Assembly (NCBI RefSeq): GCF_900105195.1
Contig: NZ_FNRX01000002.1
Span: forward strand, 1,984,001-2,048,000
Direction of reading: 5' to 3'
Source of the DNA: Rhodococcus pyridinivorans
GTDB lineage: Bacteria > Actinomycetota > Actinomycetes > Mycobacteriales > Mycobacteriaceae
DNA: 64,000 nt
Positions 8,529 through 17,025 of the stretch are shown piece after piece. The notes under the pieces are model-generated. The model was not told where the DNA came from. It saw nothing but the letters and a program-made list of their open reading frames with translations, and searched no databases. Position 1 is the stretch's first letter, and each line of letters opens with the position of its first letter. Position numbers and translations under genes: made by a program.

Positions 8529-9407
8529 GTGACCACCATCTCCGCCCCCACCTGTTCCGCACTGTCCGCGCTCGACGAGCCGCTGCCCGGTACGGCGGCC
8601 ACCGCGCCCGGCTACGTGTGCCTCGAGGTGCCGACGGGCTGGGGCCGCGACGTGCTCGACGGCACCGCCCTCGGCGCCGAGTTGTCGGACGAATTGTCCG
8701 CCCGGGCGAAGGCCGCGGACGTGCGGATCCTGTTCATCCGGAGACCCGGCCGCGACGTGGTGCGGGAGACCCGGACCGTCCTGCTGGCCCGCACCGAACC
8801 GGAGAACACCTGGTGCGAGCGGCTCGAGATCACCGAGCCGGCGGAGCTGCTCGACATCGTCCCCCGTGTGGTCGCAGGTCCGGCCCCCGGTTTCGGCACG
8901 GCCGTGCAGGACCCGATCGCCCTGGTGTGCGCTCACGGAAAGCGGGACCGGTGCTGCGCTGTGCTGGGGCGCCCGATCGCGGCCGCTCTGACCGCCGAGT
9001 TCGGGCAGGACGTGTGGGAGTGCTCGCACACCGGCGGACACCGTTTCGCGCCGTCGATGATCATGCTGCCCACCGGTTACACCTACGGGCGGCTCGACGA
9101 GGACGACAGTCTCGCCGCCGTCCGCGACGCCGGGAAGGGCAAGGTCCACGCGGCCGGTCTGCGGGGTCGCAGCACCTGGGGTGCGGCCGGGCAGGCCGCC
9201 GAGATCGCGGTGCGCGAGGCGATCGACGAGTTCGCGATCGACGCCGTGACGGTCGAGGACGGGGACGAGCCGATCGTGCGTCATCGCGACGGCCGGGCAT
9301 GGCAGGTCGGGGTGGAGACCTCGGAACTACCGGCCCGGCCGGCGAGCTGCGGTGCCGCGGCCAAGCCGGCGCGTCCCGTCGTCGCGACGACGATCACGCC
9401 GCTGTAG
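8529..9407 (+). CDS. sucrase/ferredoxin-like (Suc/Fer-like) protein
   Basis: 292 residues from GTG 8529; an upstream in-frame start at 8442 would overlap the preceding gene. The diagnostic motifs are CAHGKRDRCC, then CSHTGGHRFAPS and LPTGYTYGRL, which place it in the sucrase/ferredoxin-like family with a thioredoxin-like [2Fe-2S] ferredoxin fold. An additional Cys pair is present near the N-terminus (TCSAL) and at the C-terminus (SCGAA). The function of actinobacterial members is not established; a redox or electron-carrier role is inferred. Confidence 0.8.
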   Translation: MTTISAPTCSALSALDEPLPGTAATAPGYVCLEVPTGWGRDVLDGTALGAELSDELSARAKAADVRILFIRRPGRDVVRETRTVLLARTEPENTWCERLEITEPAELLDIVPRVVAGPAPGFGTAVQDPIALVCAHGKRDRCCAVLGRPIAAALTAEFGQDVWECSHTGGHRFAPSMIMLPTGYTYGRLDEDDSLAAVRDAGKGKVHAAGLRGRSTWGAAGQAAEIAVREAIDEFAIDAVTVEDGDEPIVRHRDGRAWQVGVETSELPARPASCGAAAKPARPVVATTITPL

Positions 9408-9426
9408 CGACACCCCGACCACCCGG

Positions 9427-9474
9427 CCGCTCTGCGGTCTAGTGATCCCGCCGCTCTGCGGTCTAGTGACCCAG
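9427..9474. repeat. 24-bp tandem duplication over the MMPL transporter stop codon
   Basis: CCGCTCTGCGGTCTAGTGA recurs at 9427 and 9451 (24 bp apart), differing only near the right end. The minus-strand stop codon of the transporter (TAG, 9465-9463) lies in the second copy, so the first copy is a downstream duplicate carrying another CTAG. Confidence 0.85.
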
Positions 9475-11586
9475 TCCGACCTTCGCGTGCACGCGCTTCA
9501 TCCACGCCGGTGCCCACCAGTTGGCCTCGCCCATGAGCTTGACCAGTGACGGCACGAGCAGCATGCGCACGATTGTTGCGTCGATGATCAGCGCGACGAT
9601 CATGCCGACGCCGAGGAACCGCATGATCGACAGGCCGGAGATGGTGAAGGCCCCGGTGACCACGATCAGCAGCAGTGCAGCGGCGGTGACGACACGTCCG
9701 GTGCGGGCAATGCCGTACTCGACGGCTTCTACCGTCGTCGCTCCGGCCGCGCGGGCCTCCATCATGCGCGACATGAGGAACACCTCGTAGTCGGTCGACA
9801 GGCCGAACACCACGGCGAGGATGAGGACGACGAAGGTCGGCTCCATCGCCGCGGGAACGACGTGCAGCCATGAAGCACCGTGGCCCAGCTGGAACACCCA
9901 GGTCAGCACGCCGAAGGTCGCGGCGAGGCTCAGTGCCGCCATGAGCACCGCCTTGATCGGCAGTGCCACCGACCCGAATGCCAGGAACAGCAGCACCAGG
10001 GTCGAGAGCACCATGATCGTGATCATCCAGGGGAGCGAATCCGAGACGGCTTGGTTGGCGTCGTCGACGAGAGCCCGGCCGCCGCCGACGAGCAGGTCGG
10101 TGCCGTCCGGCACGTCCAGGGCGCGCAGTTCGCCGGTGATCTCGCTCGCCCGTGCGGTGCCGTCCACGCCCTGAGCGTAGAGGCCTTGCAGGACCACCAC
10201 GTCGGACTCCTGCCCGACGATGACGGTCTGCGAGATGCCGTCGACCTTGGCGACCTCGGTGGACACCGTGCGCACGGCAGTGCTGTCCGGGGCCTGTCCG
10301 TTCTCACCACGCAGGACGAGCGTGGCGCCGTTGCCGGTGCTCGGGAACTCGTCGAGCAAGGTCTGGGTGGCTGCGCGGGCCTGGCTGTCCTCGGGCAGGG
10401 CGGTGTATTCGATCTCCCCGAACCGTGCTTCGAACAGGGGCGACGCGAGTACGAGGAGACCGCCGGTGATCACCACCGCGATCAGGGCGGGACGGCGCAC
10501 GACCTTGCGGACGACCCCACCCCAGAAACGACGTGCCCGCGCTTCGGCGCGGGTGGAGGTCTCACGGTCCCAGGTCCACGCGTTGATGCGGTGGCCGAGC
10601 ATCGTCAGCAGGGCGGGAACCGCGGTCAGCGACAGGACGGCGGCACCGAGGACGGCGGCCATGGCACCGAGGCCGAGCGACCGCAGTACCGTCTGCGGGA
10701 AGACGAGCATGCCCGCGAACGCGCAGATCAGCAGGGCAGCGGAGAACATCACGGTGTGACCGGCGGTGGACATCGTCCGCTTGACCGCCGAGGTGACGTC
10801 CGAACCGGCCGCGAGTTCCTCGCGGTAGCGGCTGACGATGAACAGGCCGTAGTCGATCGCCAGGCCCAGACCGATCAGCGACGTGATGTTCAGCGCGTAC
10901 GACGACACCTCGGTGAAATTCGACAGCAGGCGCAGGGTGGCGAGGGACGAGAAGATCGCGAGCACACCCACGAAGACCGGGACCGCGGCGGCGATCACCC
11001 CGCCGAAGATGAACACCAGCAGCACCAGCGTGATGGGCACCGCGATGAGCTCGGACCGGACGAGATCGCTCTCCAGGGTGTCGGTGAACTCGATCGCGAC
11101 CACGGTGTTGCCGGCGAACTGCGATTCCACGCCGGGCACCTCGAGCAGGTCGAGGGCTTCGGGGAAGCTCGCGGCCGTGAGCCCGGAGTTCGCGCCGAGC
11201 GTGATCGAGGCAGCCACGCTGCGTTGGTCGGTCGACAGCAGCAGCTGGTTCATCGGCGGCGGAGCGGTCCAGTAGGTCTGGATCGACTCGGCGGGGACGG
11301 CGTCCTGGAACTCGGCGAGGGTTCTTTCGATGTCGGGACGGATGTCGTCGACCGTGCGTCCCTCGGGTGCGGTGTAGAGCGCGATGATGTCCGCGGCCTG
11401 CGACCCGAAGTTCTCGTAGATGATCTGCTCGACCTCGACGGCCTCGCTGTTCGGGTCGTAGTAGCCCGTGCCGGTCAGCTTGCCGAAGATCCCGACGCCC
11501 CAGGCGCCGGCGAAGAGCACGACGAGCAGCACGATCGCCAGTACCCATCGGCTCCTGGTGACGACGATCTCGGCCCAGCGACTCAT
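9463..11586 (-). CDS. MMPL/RND-family transporter
   Basis: 707 residues from ATG 11586 (GGGAG upstream; a GTG two codons earlier is possible). The layout is that of MmpL/HAE3-type exporters: one N-terminal helix, a periplasmic domain (about 40-180), five helices, a cytosolic linker with WDRETSTRAEARAR, then the same arrangement repeated. Members export lipids or other hydrophobic molecules using the proton gradient. The gene stands alone here, with no lipid synthesis genes or TetR beside it, so the cargo is unknown. The 285 bp upstream to the copper oxidase gene hold no recognisable gene. Confidence 0.88.
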   Translation of the reverse strand: MSRWAEIVVTRSRWVLAIVLLVVLFAGAWGVGIFGKLTGTGYYDPNSEAVEVEQIIYENFGSQAADIIALYTAPEGRTVDDIRPDIERTLAEFQDAVPAESIQTYWTAPPPMNQLLLSTDQRSVAASITLGANSGLTAASFPEALDLLEVPGVESQFAGNTVVAIEFTDTLESDLVRSELIAVPITLVLLVFIFGGVIAAAVPVFVGVLAIFSSLATLRLLSNFTEVSSYALNITSLIGLGLAIDYGLFIVSRYREELAAGSDVTSAVKRTMSTAGHTVMFSAALLICAFAGMLVFPQTVLRSLGLGAMAAVLGAAVLSLTAVPALLTMLGHRINAWTWDRETSTRAEARARRFWGGVVRKVVRRPALIAVVITGGLLVLASPLFEARFGEIEYTALPEDSQARAATQTLLDEFPSTGNGATLVLRGENGQAPDSTAVRTVSTEVAKVDGISQTVIVGQESDVVVLQGLYAQGVDGTARASEITGELRALDVPDGTDLLVGGGRALVDDANQAVSDSLPWMITIMVLSTLVLLFLAFGSVALPIKAVLMAALSLAATFGVLTWVFQLGHGASWLHVVPAAMEPTFVVLILAVVFGLSTDYEVFLMSRMMEARAAGATTVEAVEYGIARTGRVVTAAALLLIVVTGAFTISGLSIMRFLGVGMIVALIIDATIVRMLLVPSLVKLMGEANWWAPAWMKRVHAKVGLGH

Positions 11587-11871
11587 GCCCACTCCCGGTT
11601 CCGCTGACGATTGTGACGATCGGCAACTGTACTGGCGTGGAGTGGGAGGGCTTCACCCTGCTCGGCCGGAACGGCCGCGAGATCAGGGGAGGAAGAAGGT
11701 GGACCGACGCGCCGGATGCCTCACGGCACGTTGCGCAACGTGGCTCCAGCCGGACGGTATTCCACGAAGGCGGTTTCTCATTGGCTCCGGGGCGTACGCG
11801 ACGCGCCGATCCACACTCCTCAACAGGGGTGGGCAAGGATCCATTCCCGGCCCTGCCGGACGTGACCGGGT

Positions 11872-13401
11872 TCACCCGCCGTCGTGGGCATGGTGGGCGG
11901 TGCCGGCCGCCTGCGTCACGTCGTGCACCTCGTCGGCGCCGACCACCACGAACTGTCCCATCATGCCGCTGTCCTCGTGCTCGAGCAGGTGACAGTGGTA
12001 CATGTACGGCATCGCCGGATCGGTGTGGCTACCGAACGGAACGAGCAGCCGCACGGTCGCCGCCGGCGGGACGAAGACGGTGTCCTTGCGACCGGCCAGG
12101 GACGGATGGTCGGGACTCACCCCGGTCATGCCGAGGACCTCGAACTGCACGTCGTGGATGTGGAAGTTGTGGATCGTGCCGCTGACGTTGCGCACCTCCC
12201 ACAGTTCGGTGGTGCCGGCGACGACCACCTCGTCGATCCGGCCCATGTCCATCTCGCGATCGTTGATGGTCGTCGACGAGGTCAGGTCGATGCGGCGGGT
12301 GCTGCTCGGTTCCCCGAGCTCCGGAAGGGTGGTCAGCCTCTCCGGGATCGCGGCCGACGACCCGAGGACGGGTGCCGCCCGCAGCTCGAGGACGTCCATG
12401 CGGTCGTCGCCACCGGAGAAGCGGTCCTGCCAGAAGCCGGCCTTCAGCTCGGGCGGGGTGCTGCGCAGCACATGCCTCGAACCTGCTTCCGGCCGGACGA
12501 CGATCTCGGCGCGCTCGCCCGGCGACAGCTGGAGACTGCGGACGGCCCGCGGCTCCTCGAGCAGACCACCGTCGCTGCCGACGAGGAGGAACGGCATCCC
12601 GGTGTCGAACGAGAAGTTGTAGACGCGCGCGTTCGACGCGTTGAGCACCCGGAGCCGGACCGTCTCGGTGCCGACGTCCAGGAACGGCCGCGGTGTGCCG
12701 TTGACGAGGATCTCGTCGCCGAGCGTGCCGGCGTCGGCGAAGATCGCGTTGCTGTCGTCGAACTGGTCGCCGTCGAACTTCCGGTCCTGAACGATGAGGG
12801 GGATGTCGTCGACCCCGTAGTCGTGGGGGAGCGGCGACGTGCCGGGCTCGTCGATCAGGAACATGCCCGCGACGCCCCGGTACACGTGCGCGGCGGTGGA
12901 ACCGTGCAGGTGCGGGTGGTACCAGAGGGTCGCGGCCGGCTGATCGACGGTCCAGTACGGCGACCATGTCGTTCCCGGCTCGATCGGCTGGTGCGGTCCG
13001 CCGTCCATCGCCGCGGGCAGGTGCATGCCGTGCCAGTGCATCGTGCTCGTCTCGCCGAGTTCGTTCGTGACGTTCACGCGCACGTTCTCGCCGCGCACGG
13101 CGCGGAGAGTGGGTCCGAGATAGCTGCCGTTCACGCCCCACGTCCGGGTGTCGGGGCCGTGCCCGAGGTCGGTCGTGCCGCGCTGCATGGTCAGGTCGAA
13201 CACGCGCGTGCCGTCGGCGTCGACGGTGCCCGACTCGACGGGAGGGATGCGCAGGGCGGTGTCGAAGTCGACGCGTCCGGTGGTGTCGAGTGCGCGCGTG
13301 GTCCACGCGTGGACGGCCAGGCCACCGATGACCGCCACGAACCCGATGAAGAGCACGAAGGGTATGGCGAGCAGACGCACCAGGATTTTCACGACATCCA
13401 T
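11872..13401 (-). CDS. multicopper oxidase, membrane-anchored
   Basis: 509 residues from ATG 13401, with GGGAG nine bases upstream. One N-terminal hydrophobic helix (about 8-32) acts as an uncleaved anchor or Sec signal. Copper ligands are complete: HWHG at 122-125, HPHLH at 162-166, HNFHIHD near 413, and H469-C470-H471, H475 and M480 for the type 1 site. It is therefore a functional-looking three-cupredoxin oxidase of the CueO/laccase-like group acting outside the membrane. A role in copper tolerance or phenolic oxidation is plausible. No copper exporter or CsoR gene is adjacent. The C-terminus ends in a His-rich tail (HHAHDGG). Confidence 0.9.
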   Translation of the reverse strand: MDVVKILVRLLAIPFVLFIGFVAVIGGLAVHAWTTRALDTTGRVDFDTALRIPPVESGTVDADGTRVFDLTMQRGTTDLGHGPDTRTWGVNGSYLGPTLRAVRGENVRVNVTNELGETSTMHWHGMHLPAAMDGGPHQPIEPGTTWSPYWTVDQPAATLWYHPHLHGSTAAHVYRGVAGMFLIDEPGTSPLPHDYGVDDIPLIVQDRKFDGDQFDDSNAIFADAGTLGDEILVNGTPRPFLDVGTETVRLRVLNASNARVYNFSFDTGMPFLLVGSDGGLLEEPRAVRSLQLSPGERAEIVVRPEAGSRHVLRSTPPELKAGFWQDRFSGGDDRMDVLELRAAPVLGSSAAIPERLTTLPELGEPSSTRRIDLTSSTTINDREMDMGRIDEVVVAGTTELWEVRNVSGTIHNFHIHDVQFEVLGMTGVSPDHPSLAGRKDTVFVPPAATVRLLVPFGSHTDPAMPYMYHCHLLEHEDSGMMGQFVVVGADEVHDVTQAAGTAHHAHDGG

Positions 13402-13475
13402 GCTCGTTCTCCCACACCCTCGGCACATCCGGCGTGGCACCGGATTTCGTAATGGGGGAGAACCCTGACGGAACC

Positions 13476-14615
13476 TCAGGAAGCGCTGTGCAGTCGTGCT
13501 GCCTGCCGCACGAGATGGTCGCGTTCGGGCACGCTGGTCGCCAGGTGCGCGGCCTCCGCATAGAGCCGGGCCGCCGTCGCGGTGTCGCCGGCGCGTTCGT
13601 GGAGATACGCCGCGGCCGCCGTGTACCGGGGCAGGCTGGGGTCGAGCTCGGCCAGCGCTGCGAGACCGGCGTGGGGTCCGTCCGCCTCACCGACCGCGAC
13701 GGCACGGTTGAGGCGGACCACTGGGTTGTCGGTGAACTGCAGGAGCTCGTCGTACCACTCGACGATCTGCACCCAGTCGGTCTCCTCCGCGGTGCGTGCG
13801 TCGGCGTGCAGGGCGGCGACGGCGGCCTGCGCCTGGAACTCGCCGAGCCGGTCGCGGGCGAGTGCGGCCTGCAGGATCTCCACGCCCTCCCAGATCATGC
13901 GCGTGTCCCACAGGCTGCGGTCCTGTTCGGCGAGGGGGACGAGACTGCCGTCCGACCGGATGCGCGCCGCTCGCCGGGCGTGGTGGAGCAGCATCAGCGC
14001 GAGCAGACCCGACACCTCGGGGTGGTCGATCACCGCTGCCAGCCGGCGCGTGAGCCGGACGGCCTCGGTGGCCAGGTCGACGTCACCCGAATAGCCCTCG
14101 TTGAACACGAGATAGAGCACCCGCAGCACCGTCGCGACGTCGCCCGGCCGATCCAGCCGGACGTCCGCGATCGTGCGCTTGGCCCGGCTGATGCGTTGGG
14201 CCATCGTCGCCTCCGGGACGAGATAGGCCTGCGCGATCTGCCGGGTGGTCAACCCGCCGACGGCACGCAGCGTGAGCGCGACCGCCGACCCGGGCGTGAG
14301 CGACGGGTGGGCACACAGGAAGTACAACGCGAGCGTGTCGTCCACCGGTGTGCCCGGACCCGGCCGGGGCTCGGCGTCGACGAGGATCTCGCGGCGTCGA
14401 CGAGACGCGTCGGCGCGCACGGCGTCGAGGAATCTGCGCCACGCCACCGCGACCAGCCAGCCCTTCGGGTCGCGCGGCGGATCCTCCGGCCACACCCGCA
14501 GGGCTTCGACGAGCGCGTCCTGCACGGCATCCTCGGCCGACGCGAAATCCGCTCCGCGGCGGACGAGGATGCCGATCACGGTGGGGACGAGTGTGCGCAG
14601 TAGAGCCTCGTCCAC
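13476..14615 (-). CDS. ECF sigma factor with C-terminal TPR-like extension (ECF42 type)
   Basis: 379 residues from GTG 14615. The N-terminal half has sigma2 (FASAEDAVQDALVEAL, then GWLVAVAWRRFLD) and sigma4 (GGLTTRQIAQAYLVPEATMAQRISRAK) regions. A further 200 residues of helical repeats follow (LYLVFNEGYSG, LMLLHHARR, RYTAAAAYLHERAGD). This is the architecture of ECF42-group sigma factors, which lack an anti-sigma gene and are paired with DGPF/YCII proteins; just such a gene ends 27 bp upstream. The extension is thought to regulate activity. The target promoters are not apparent. Confidence 0.88.
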   Translation of the reverse strand: MDEALLRTLVPTVIGILVRRGADFASAEDAVQDALVEALRVWPEDPPRDPKGWLVAVAWRRFLDAVRADASRRRREILVDAEPRPGPGTPVDDTLALYFLCAHPSLTPGSAVALTLRAVGGLTTRQIAQAYLVPEATMAQRISRAKRTIADVRLDRPGDVATVLRVLYLVFNEGYSGDVDLATEAVRLTRRLAAVIDHPEVSGLLALMLLHHARRAARIRSDGSLVPLAEQDRSLWDTRMIWEGVEILQAALARDRLGEFQAQAAVAALHADARTAEETDWVQIVEWYDELLQFTDNPVVRLNRAVAVGEADGPHAGLAALAELDPSLPRYTAAAAYLHERAGDTATAARLYAEAAHLATSVPERDHLVRQAARLHSAS

Positions 14616-14658
14616 GTCTACTCCGTGACGGTGTCCACGGCGTCACTCCGTGACGGTC
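14611..14658. repeat. imperfect ~25-bp duplication between the YCII and sigma genes
   Basis: The block TCCACG...ACTCCGTGACGGT occurs at 14611-14633 and again at 14634-14658; the shared ACTCCGTGACGGT is 25 bp apart. The second copy contains the YCII gene's stop codon (TGA, 14645-14643). The first overlaps the GTG start of the sigma gene, so the whole 27-bp intergenic gap is made of this duplication. Confidence 0.7.
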
Positions 14659-15050
14659 GGCGGCTCGGACATGAACGGGCGCACCTCCAGCCATTCGTGG
14701 ATCGGCTTCCCGCCGGCTCCCGGCGCGGCCGACAGTTCGCCGGCCAGTTCCAGTGCCCGTTCGTAGCTGTCGACGTCGATCACCATCCACCCGGCGATGA
14801 GATCCTTCGTCTCCGGGAACGGCCCGTCGGTGACCGGGGGACGTCCCTCGCCGTCGTAGCGGACGAAGGCGCCTTCCGGGGAGAGCGCCTGCGCGTCCAC
14901 GAACTCACCCGTGCTCTCGAGACGGGCGGCGAAATCCTGCATGAAGCGGACGTGGGCCGACACCTCCTCCGGTTCCCACTGATCCATGGGTACGTCGTTC
15001 ACCGCTGCCGGGGCGCCGCGGTAGTGCTTGAGCAGCAGGTACTTGGCCAT
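14643..15050 (-). CDS. YCII/DGPF-domain protein
   Basis: 135 residues from ATG 15050 with a strong GGAGGAGAAC ribosome site. The signature DGPF is at residues 75-78 (VTDGPFPETKDLIAG), and KYLLLKHYRG is a typical start for the family. Proteins like this are the constant genomic partners of ECF42 sigma factors and have a ferredoxin-like dimeric fold; their activity is not firmly known. It is the first gene of the YCII-sigma operon. Confidence 0.88.
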   Translation of the reverse strand: MAKYLLLKHYRGAPAAVNDVPMDQWEPEEVSAHVRFMQDFAARLESTGEFVDAQALSPEGAFVRYDGEGRPPVTDGPFPETKDLIAGWMVIDVDSYERALELAGELSAAPGAGGKPIHEWLEVRPFMSEPPTVTE

Positions 15051-15162
15051 GATGTTCTCCTCCGTGCGGTACGGCCCATTGTGGCCGCGTTCATGGAGGA
15101 GACGGAGCCGCTTCCGGATTCTCGACATCCCTCCGCGAACGATTCGAGGTTAGGGTCGCGGC

Positions 15163-16068
15163 ATGCGTATTCATCTCGGACCCGGCCACGACGACCACCT
15201 CGCCGCAGCGATCGTCTCCGGCGGCGGAACCCTCTCCGAACTGCACGACGCCGATGCCCTGGTGTGGGACGGCAGCGCCGAGGAGTTCCCCGACCTGCCC
15301 GACACCGTGCGGTGGGTGCAGCTCACCTATGCCGGCATCGAACCGTTCTTCCGGGCCGGTCTGATCGACGACCGGCGGGTGTGGGCGAACGCGTCCGGTG
15401 TGTACGCCGACAACGTGGCCGAGTACGCGGTGGGAGCACTGCTCGTGGGGTTGCGCCAGTTCCACGCCTCGGTCGCCGCGAAGCGGTGGACCAAGGACGT
15501 TCTCGACCCGCGGGTGCAGACCCTCCACGGCTCGACCGTGGCCATCGTCGGATGCGGCGGTATCGGCCGGGCGATGATCCCGCGCCTGCACGCCCTCGGC
15601 GCGGACGTCGTCGCGGTCAATCGTTCGGGCCGTCCCGTCGACGGTGCGAAGGTCACGCTGCCGGCCGACCGCACGTCGGAGGTGTGGTCGATGGCCGATC
15701 ACTTCGTCGTCGCCGCACCTGCGACCGCCGAGACCGATCATCTCGTCGACGCTGCCGCGCTCGCGGCGATGCCCGGGTCGGCGTGGCTCGTGAACGTCGC
15801 GCGGGGCAACCTCGTCGACACCGACGCGCTGGTGAAGGCGCTCGGGGACGGTGCGATCGCCGGGGCGGTTCTCGACGTGACCGATCCCGAACCGTTGCCC
15901 GAGGGGCATCCGCTGTGGGATCTCGACAACGCCGTGATCACACCGCACATCGCCAATACACGTAGTCGGCTGACGCAGACGTTCGCGCCGACCCTCGAGG
16001 AGAACGTGCGCCGGTTCGTCGCGGGCGAGGAGTTGATCGCCCGGGTCGATCCGAACGCGGGTTACTGA
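15163..16068 (+). CDS. D-isomer-specific 2-hydroxyacid dehydrogenase
   Basis: 301 residues. The NAD(P)-binding segment AIVGCGGIGRAM and the catalytic triad are present: Arg in VNVARGNLVD, Glu in DPEPLPEGHPLW, His in ITPHIANT. The N-terminal substrate domain is short, as in glyoxylate/hydroxypyruvate reductase-like members. The residue after the second Rossmann strand is Asn-Arg-Ser (VNRSGRP), which favours NADPH. Its stop overlaps the convergent ArsR gene by 7 bp. The physiological substrate is unknown. Confidence 0.87.
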   Translation: MRIHLGPGHDDHLAAAIVSGGGTLSELHDADALVWDGSAEEFPDLPDTVRWVQLTYAGIEPFFRAGLIDDRRVWANASGVYADNVAEYAVGALLVGLRQFHASVAAKRWTKDVLDPRVQTLHGSTVAIVGCGGIGRAMIPRLHALGADVVAVNRSGRPVDGAKVTLPADRTSEVWSMADHFVVAAPATAETDHLVDAAALAAMPGSAWLVNVARGNLVDTDALVKALGDGAIAGAVLDVTDPEPLPEGHPLWDLDNAVITPHIANTRSRLTQTFAPTLEENVRRFVAGEELIARVDPNAGY

Positions 16069-16394
16069 GGCCGTTCGGCCGCCTTCTTGATCGCGGACAG
16101 GCGACGGTCCCAGCCTGTCCCCACGGCGTCGATCGCACGCCCGACCGCGCTCAGCCGCGATCCGAGGGCGGAGAAGCGGATCTCCCGTCCGGCGCGCTCG
16201 GAGGTCACGAGACCGCACTGTTCGAGCACCGCCAGATGCTTGGCGATGGCCTGACGGGAGACCGTGAACTCGGCCGCGAGTCCGGACGCCGACGCCGGAG
16301 ACCGGCCCAGTCGCTGCAGGATGCGCCATCGGGTGTCGTCGGCCAGGGCCGCGAAAACGGGATGCAGATCGGCGGAGAACTCAGCGTCGGGCAA
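16062..16394 (-). CDS. ArsR-family transcriptional regulator
   Basis: 110 residues with a winged helix-turn-helix: ALADDTRWRILQRLG, then FTVSRQAIAKHLAVLEQCGLVTSERAGRE. There is no Cys-containing metal site, so it belongs to the metal-independent ArsR group that is paired with AHSA1 proteins. Its start lies inside the preceding AHSA1 gene (14-bp overlap), so the two are translated together. It probably represses its own operon through the two palindromes at 16861-16912. Confidence 0.88.
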   Translation of the reverse strand: MPDAEFSADLHPVFAALADDTRWRILQRLGRSPASASGLAAEFTVSRQAIAKHLAVLEQCGLVTSERAGREIRFSALGSRLSAVGRAIDAVGTGWDRRLSAIKKAAERPQ

Positions 16395-16839
16395 CGCTTT
16401 CGTCCTTCTCGAGATGGTGCTTGGCGATTTCCAGTTCGGCCGTCCAGCCGCGGGAGTTCTCCTCGAAGCGGGTGCGGCGTTCGCTCGCGTCGCCGGGCAG
16501 GGAGTCGAATCCGGTTTCCGTGACTCGTAATTCGGTTGTGCCGGTGTCGAGCGCGGTGAGCCGGAACTCGACGAGGGTCGACGGACTGTCGGGATCGGTG
16601 TGGTCGGCGAGCCAGCGGAAGGCCGCGTAATGCGGTTCGTCGAGGGTCACGGTGCGGAAGACGAAGGCGCCGTGGACCGGATCGTGCACGGTGGTGAGAT
16701 CTCCGTCGTGTTCGAGGCGGTGCTCGGTCCACTCGTTGTCGTTGATGTACCAGCCGGGTTCGGCCACGAGTGTCCATACCCGGTCCACGGGGGCGTCGAT
16801 GGTGATGTCGCGTTCGATGCGGTCGAGTTCGTCGGTCAT
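16381..16839 (-). CDS. AHSA1/SRPBCC-domain protein
   Basis: 152 residues from ATG 16839, behind a GGAGGAGAC site. The START-like fold is recognisable from the N-terminal ITIDAPVDRVWTLVAEP and the C-terminal RVTETGFDSLP, then NSRGWTAELEIAKHHLE. The family binds hydrophobic ligands in a deep cavity; what this member binds is unknown. First gene of a two-gene operon with arsR. Confidence 0.85.
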   Translation of the reverse strand: MTDELDRIERDITIDAPVDRVWTLVAEPGWYINDNEWTEHRLEHDGDLTTVHDPVHGAFVFRTVTLDEPHYAAFRWLADHTDPDSPSTLVEFRLTALDTGTTELRVTETGFDSLPGDASERRTRFEENSRGWTAELEIAKHHLEKDESVARR

Positions 16840-16860
16840 GACTGTCTCCTCCGATGGGAA

Positions 16861-16878
16861 TGCAACTCCAGGGTTGCA
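16861..16878. promoter_or_regulatory. palindromic operator 1 of the AHSA1-ArsR operon
   Basis: TGCAACTCCAGGGTTGCA is an inverted repeat of TGCAAC around a 6-bp centre, 22 bp upstream of the AHSA1 start. An identical-arm palindrome lies 34 bp further away, which suggests two ArsR dimers bound side by side. Confidence 0.7.
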
Positions 16879-16894
16879 CCCCTATCGCCCATGG

Positions 16895-16912
16895 TGCAAC
16901 CCCCTGGTTGCA
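16895..16912. promoter_or_regulatory. palindromic operator 2 of the AHSA1-ArsR operon
   Basis: TGCAACCCCCTGGTTGCA has the same TGCAAC/GTTGCA arms and the same 6-bp spacing as the copy at 16861. The 34-bp centre-to-centre distance is close to three helical turns, so both sites face roughly the same side of the DNA. Confidence 0.7.
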
Positions 16913-16982
16913 GTCGATTGTGCAGTTCTCGTCGACATGCCTGGATGCATCGACGAGATCTGCACGCGTTCGAGCATCGAAC

Positions 16983-16998
16983 TCGAACACATGTGCGA
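16983..16998. promoter_or_regulatory. LexA (SOS) box upstream of dnaE2
   Basis: TCGAACACATGTGCGA matches TCGAAC-N4-GTTCGA with one mismatch (GTGCGA). It lies 28 bp before the dnaE2 start. Immediately to its left is a second inverted repeat, GTTCGAGCATCGAAC (16968-16982), made of the same half-sites in reverse order. With the box at 2550 this places both mutasome loci under SOS control. Confidence 0.82.
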
Positions 16999-17025
16999 TA
17001 CTGAATCGGTCGAGGAGGTGCCGGA

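Noticed and set aside
9880..11607. Long open frame (575 codons) on the plus strand opposite the MMPL transporter
   Set aside because: It is a GC-rich antisense shadow: low-complexity, charged sequence with no family features, while the minus strand encodes a complete transporter. The same applies to long frames opposite imuB, sdhA, icd, the copper oxidase and trpS.
13455..13475. CCTGA...TCAGG hairpin after the sigma gene as a terminator
   Set aside because: The stem is only 5 bp and there is no T-run; too weak to call.
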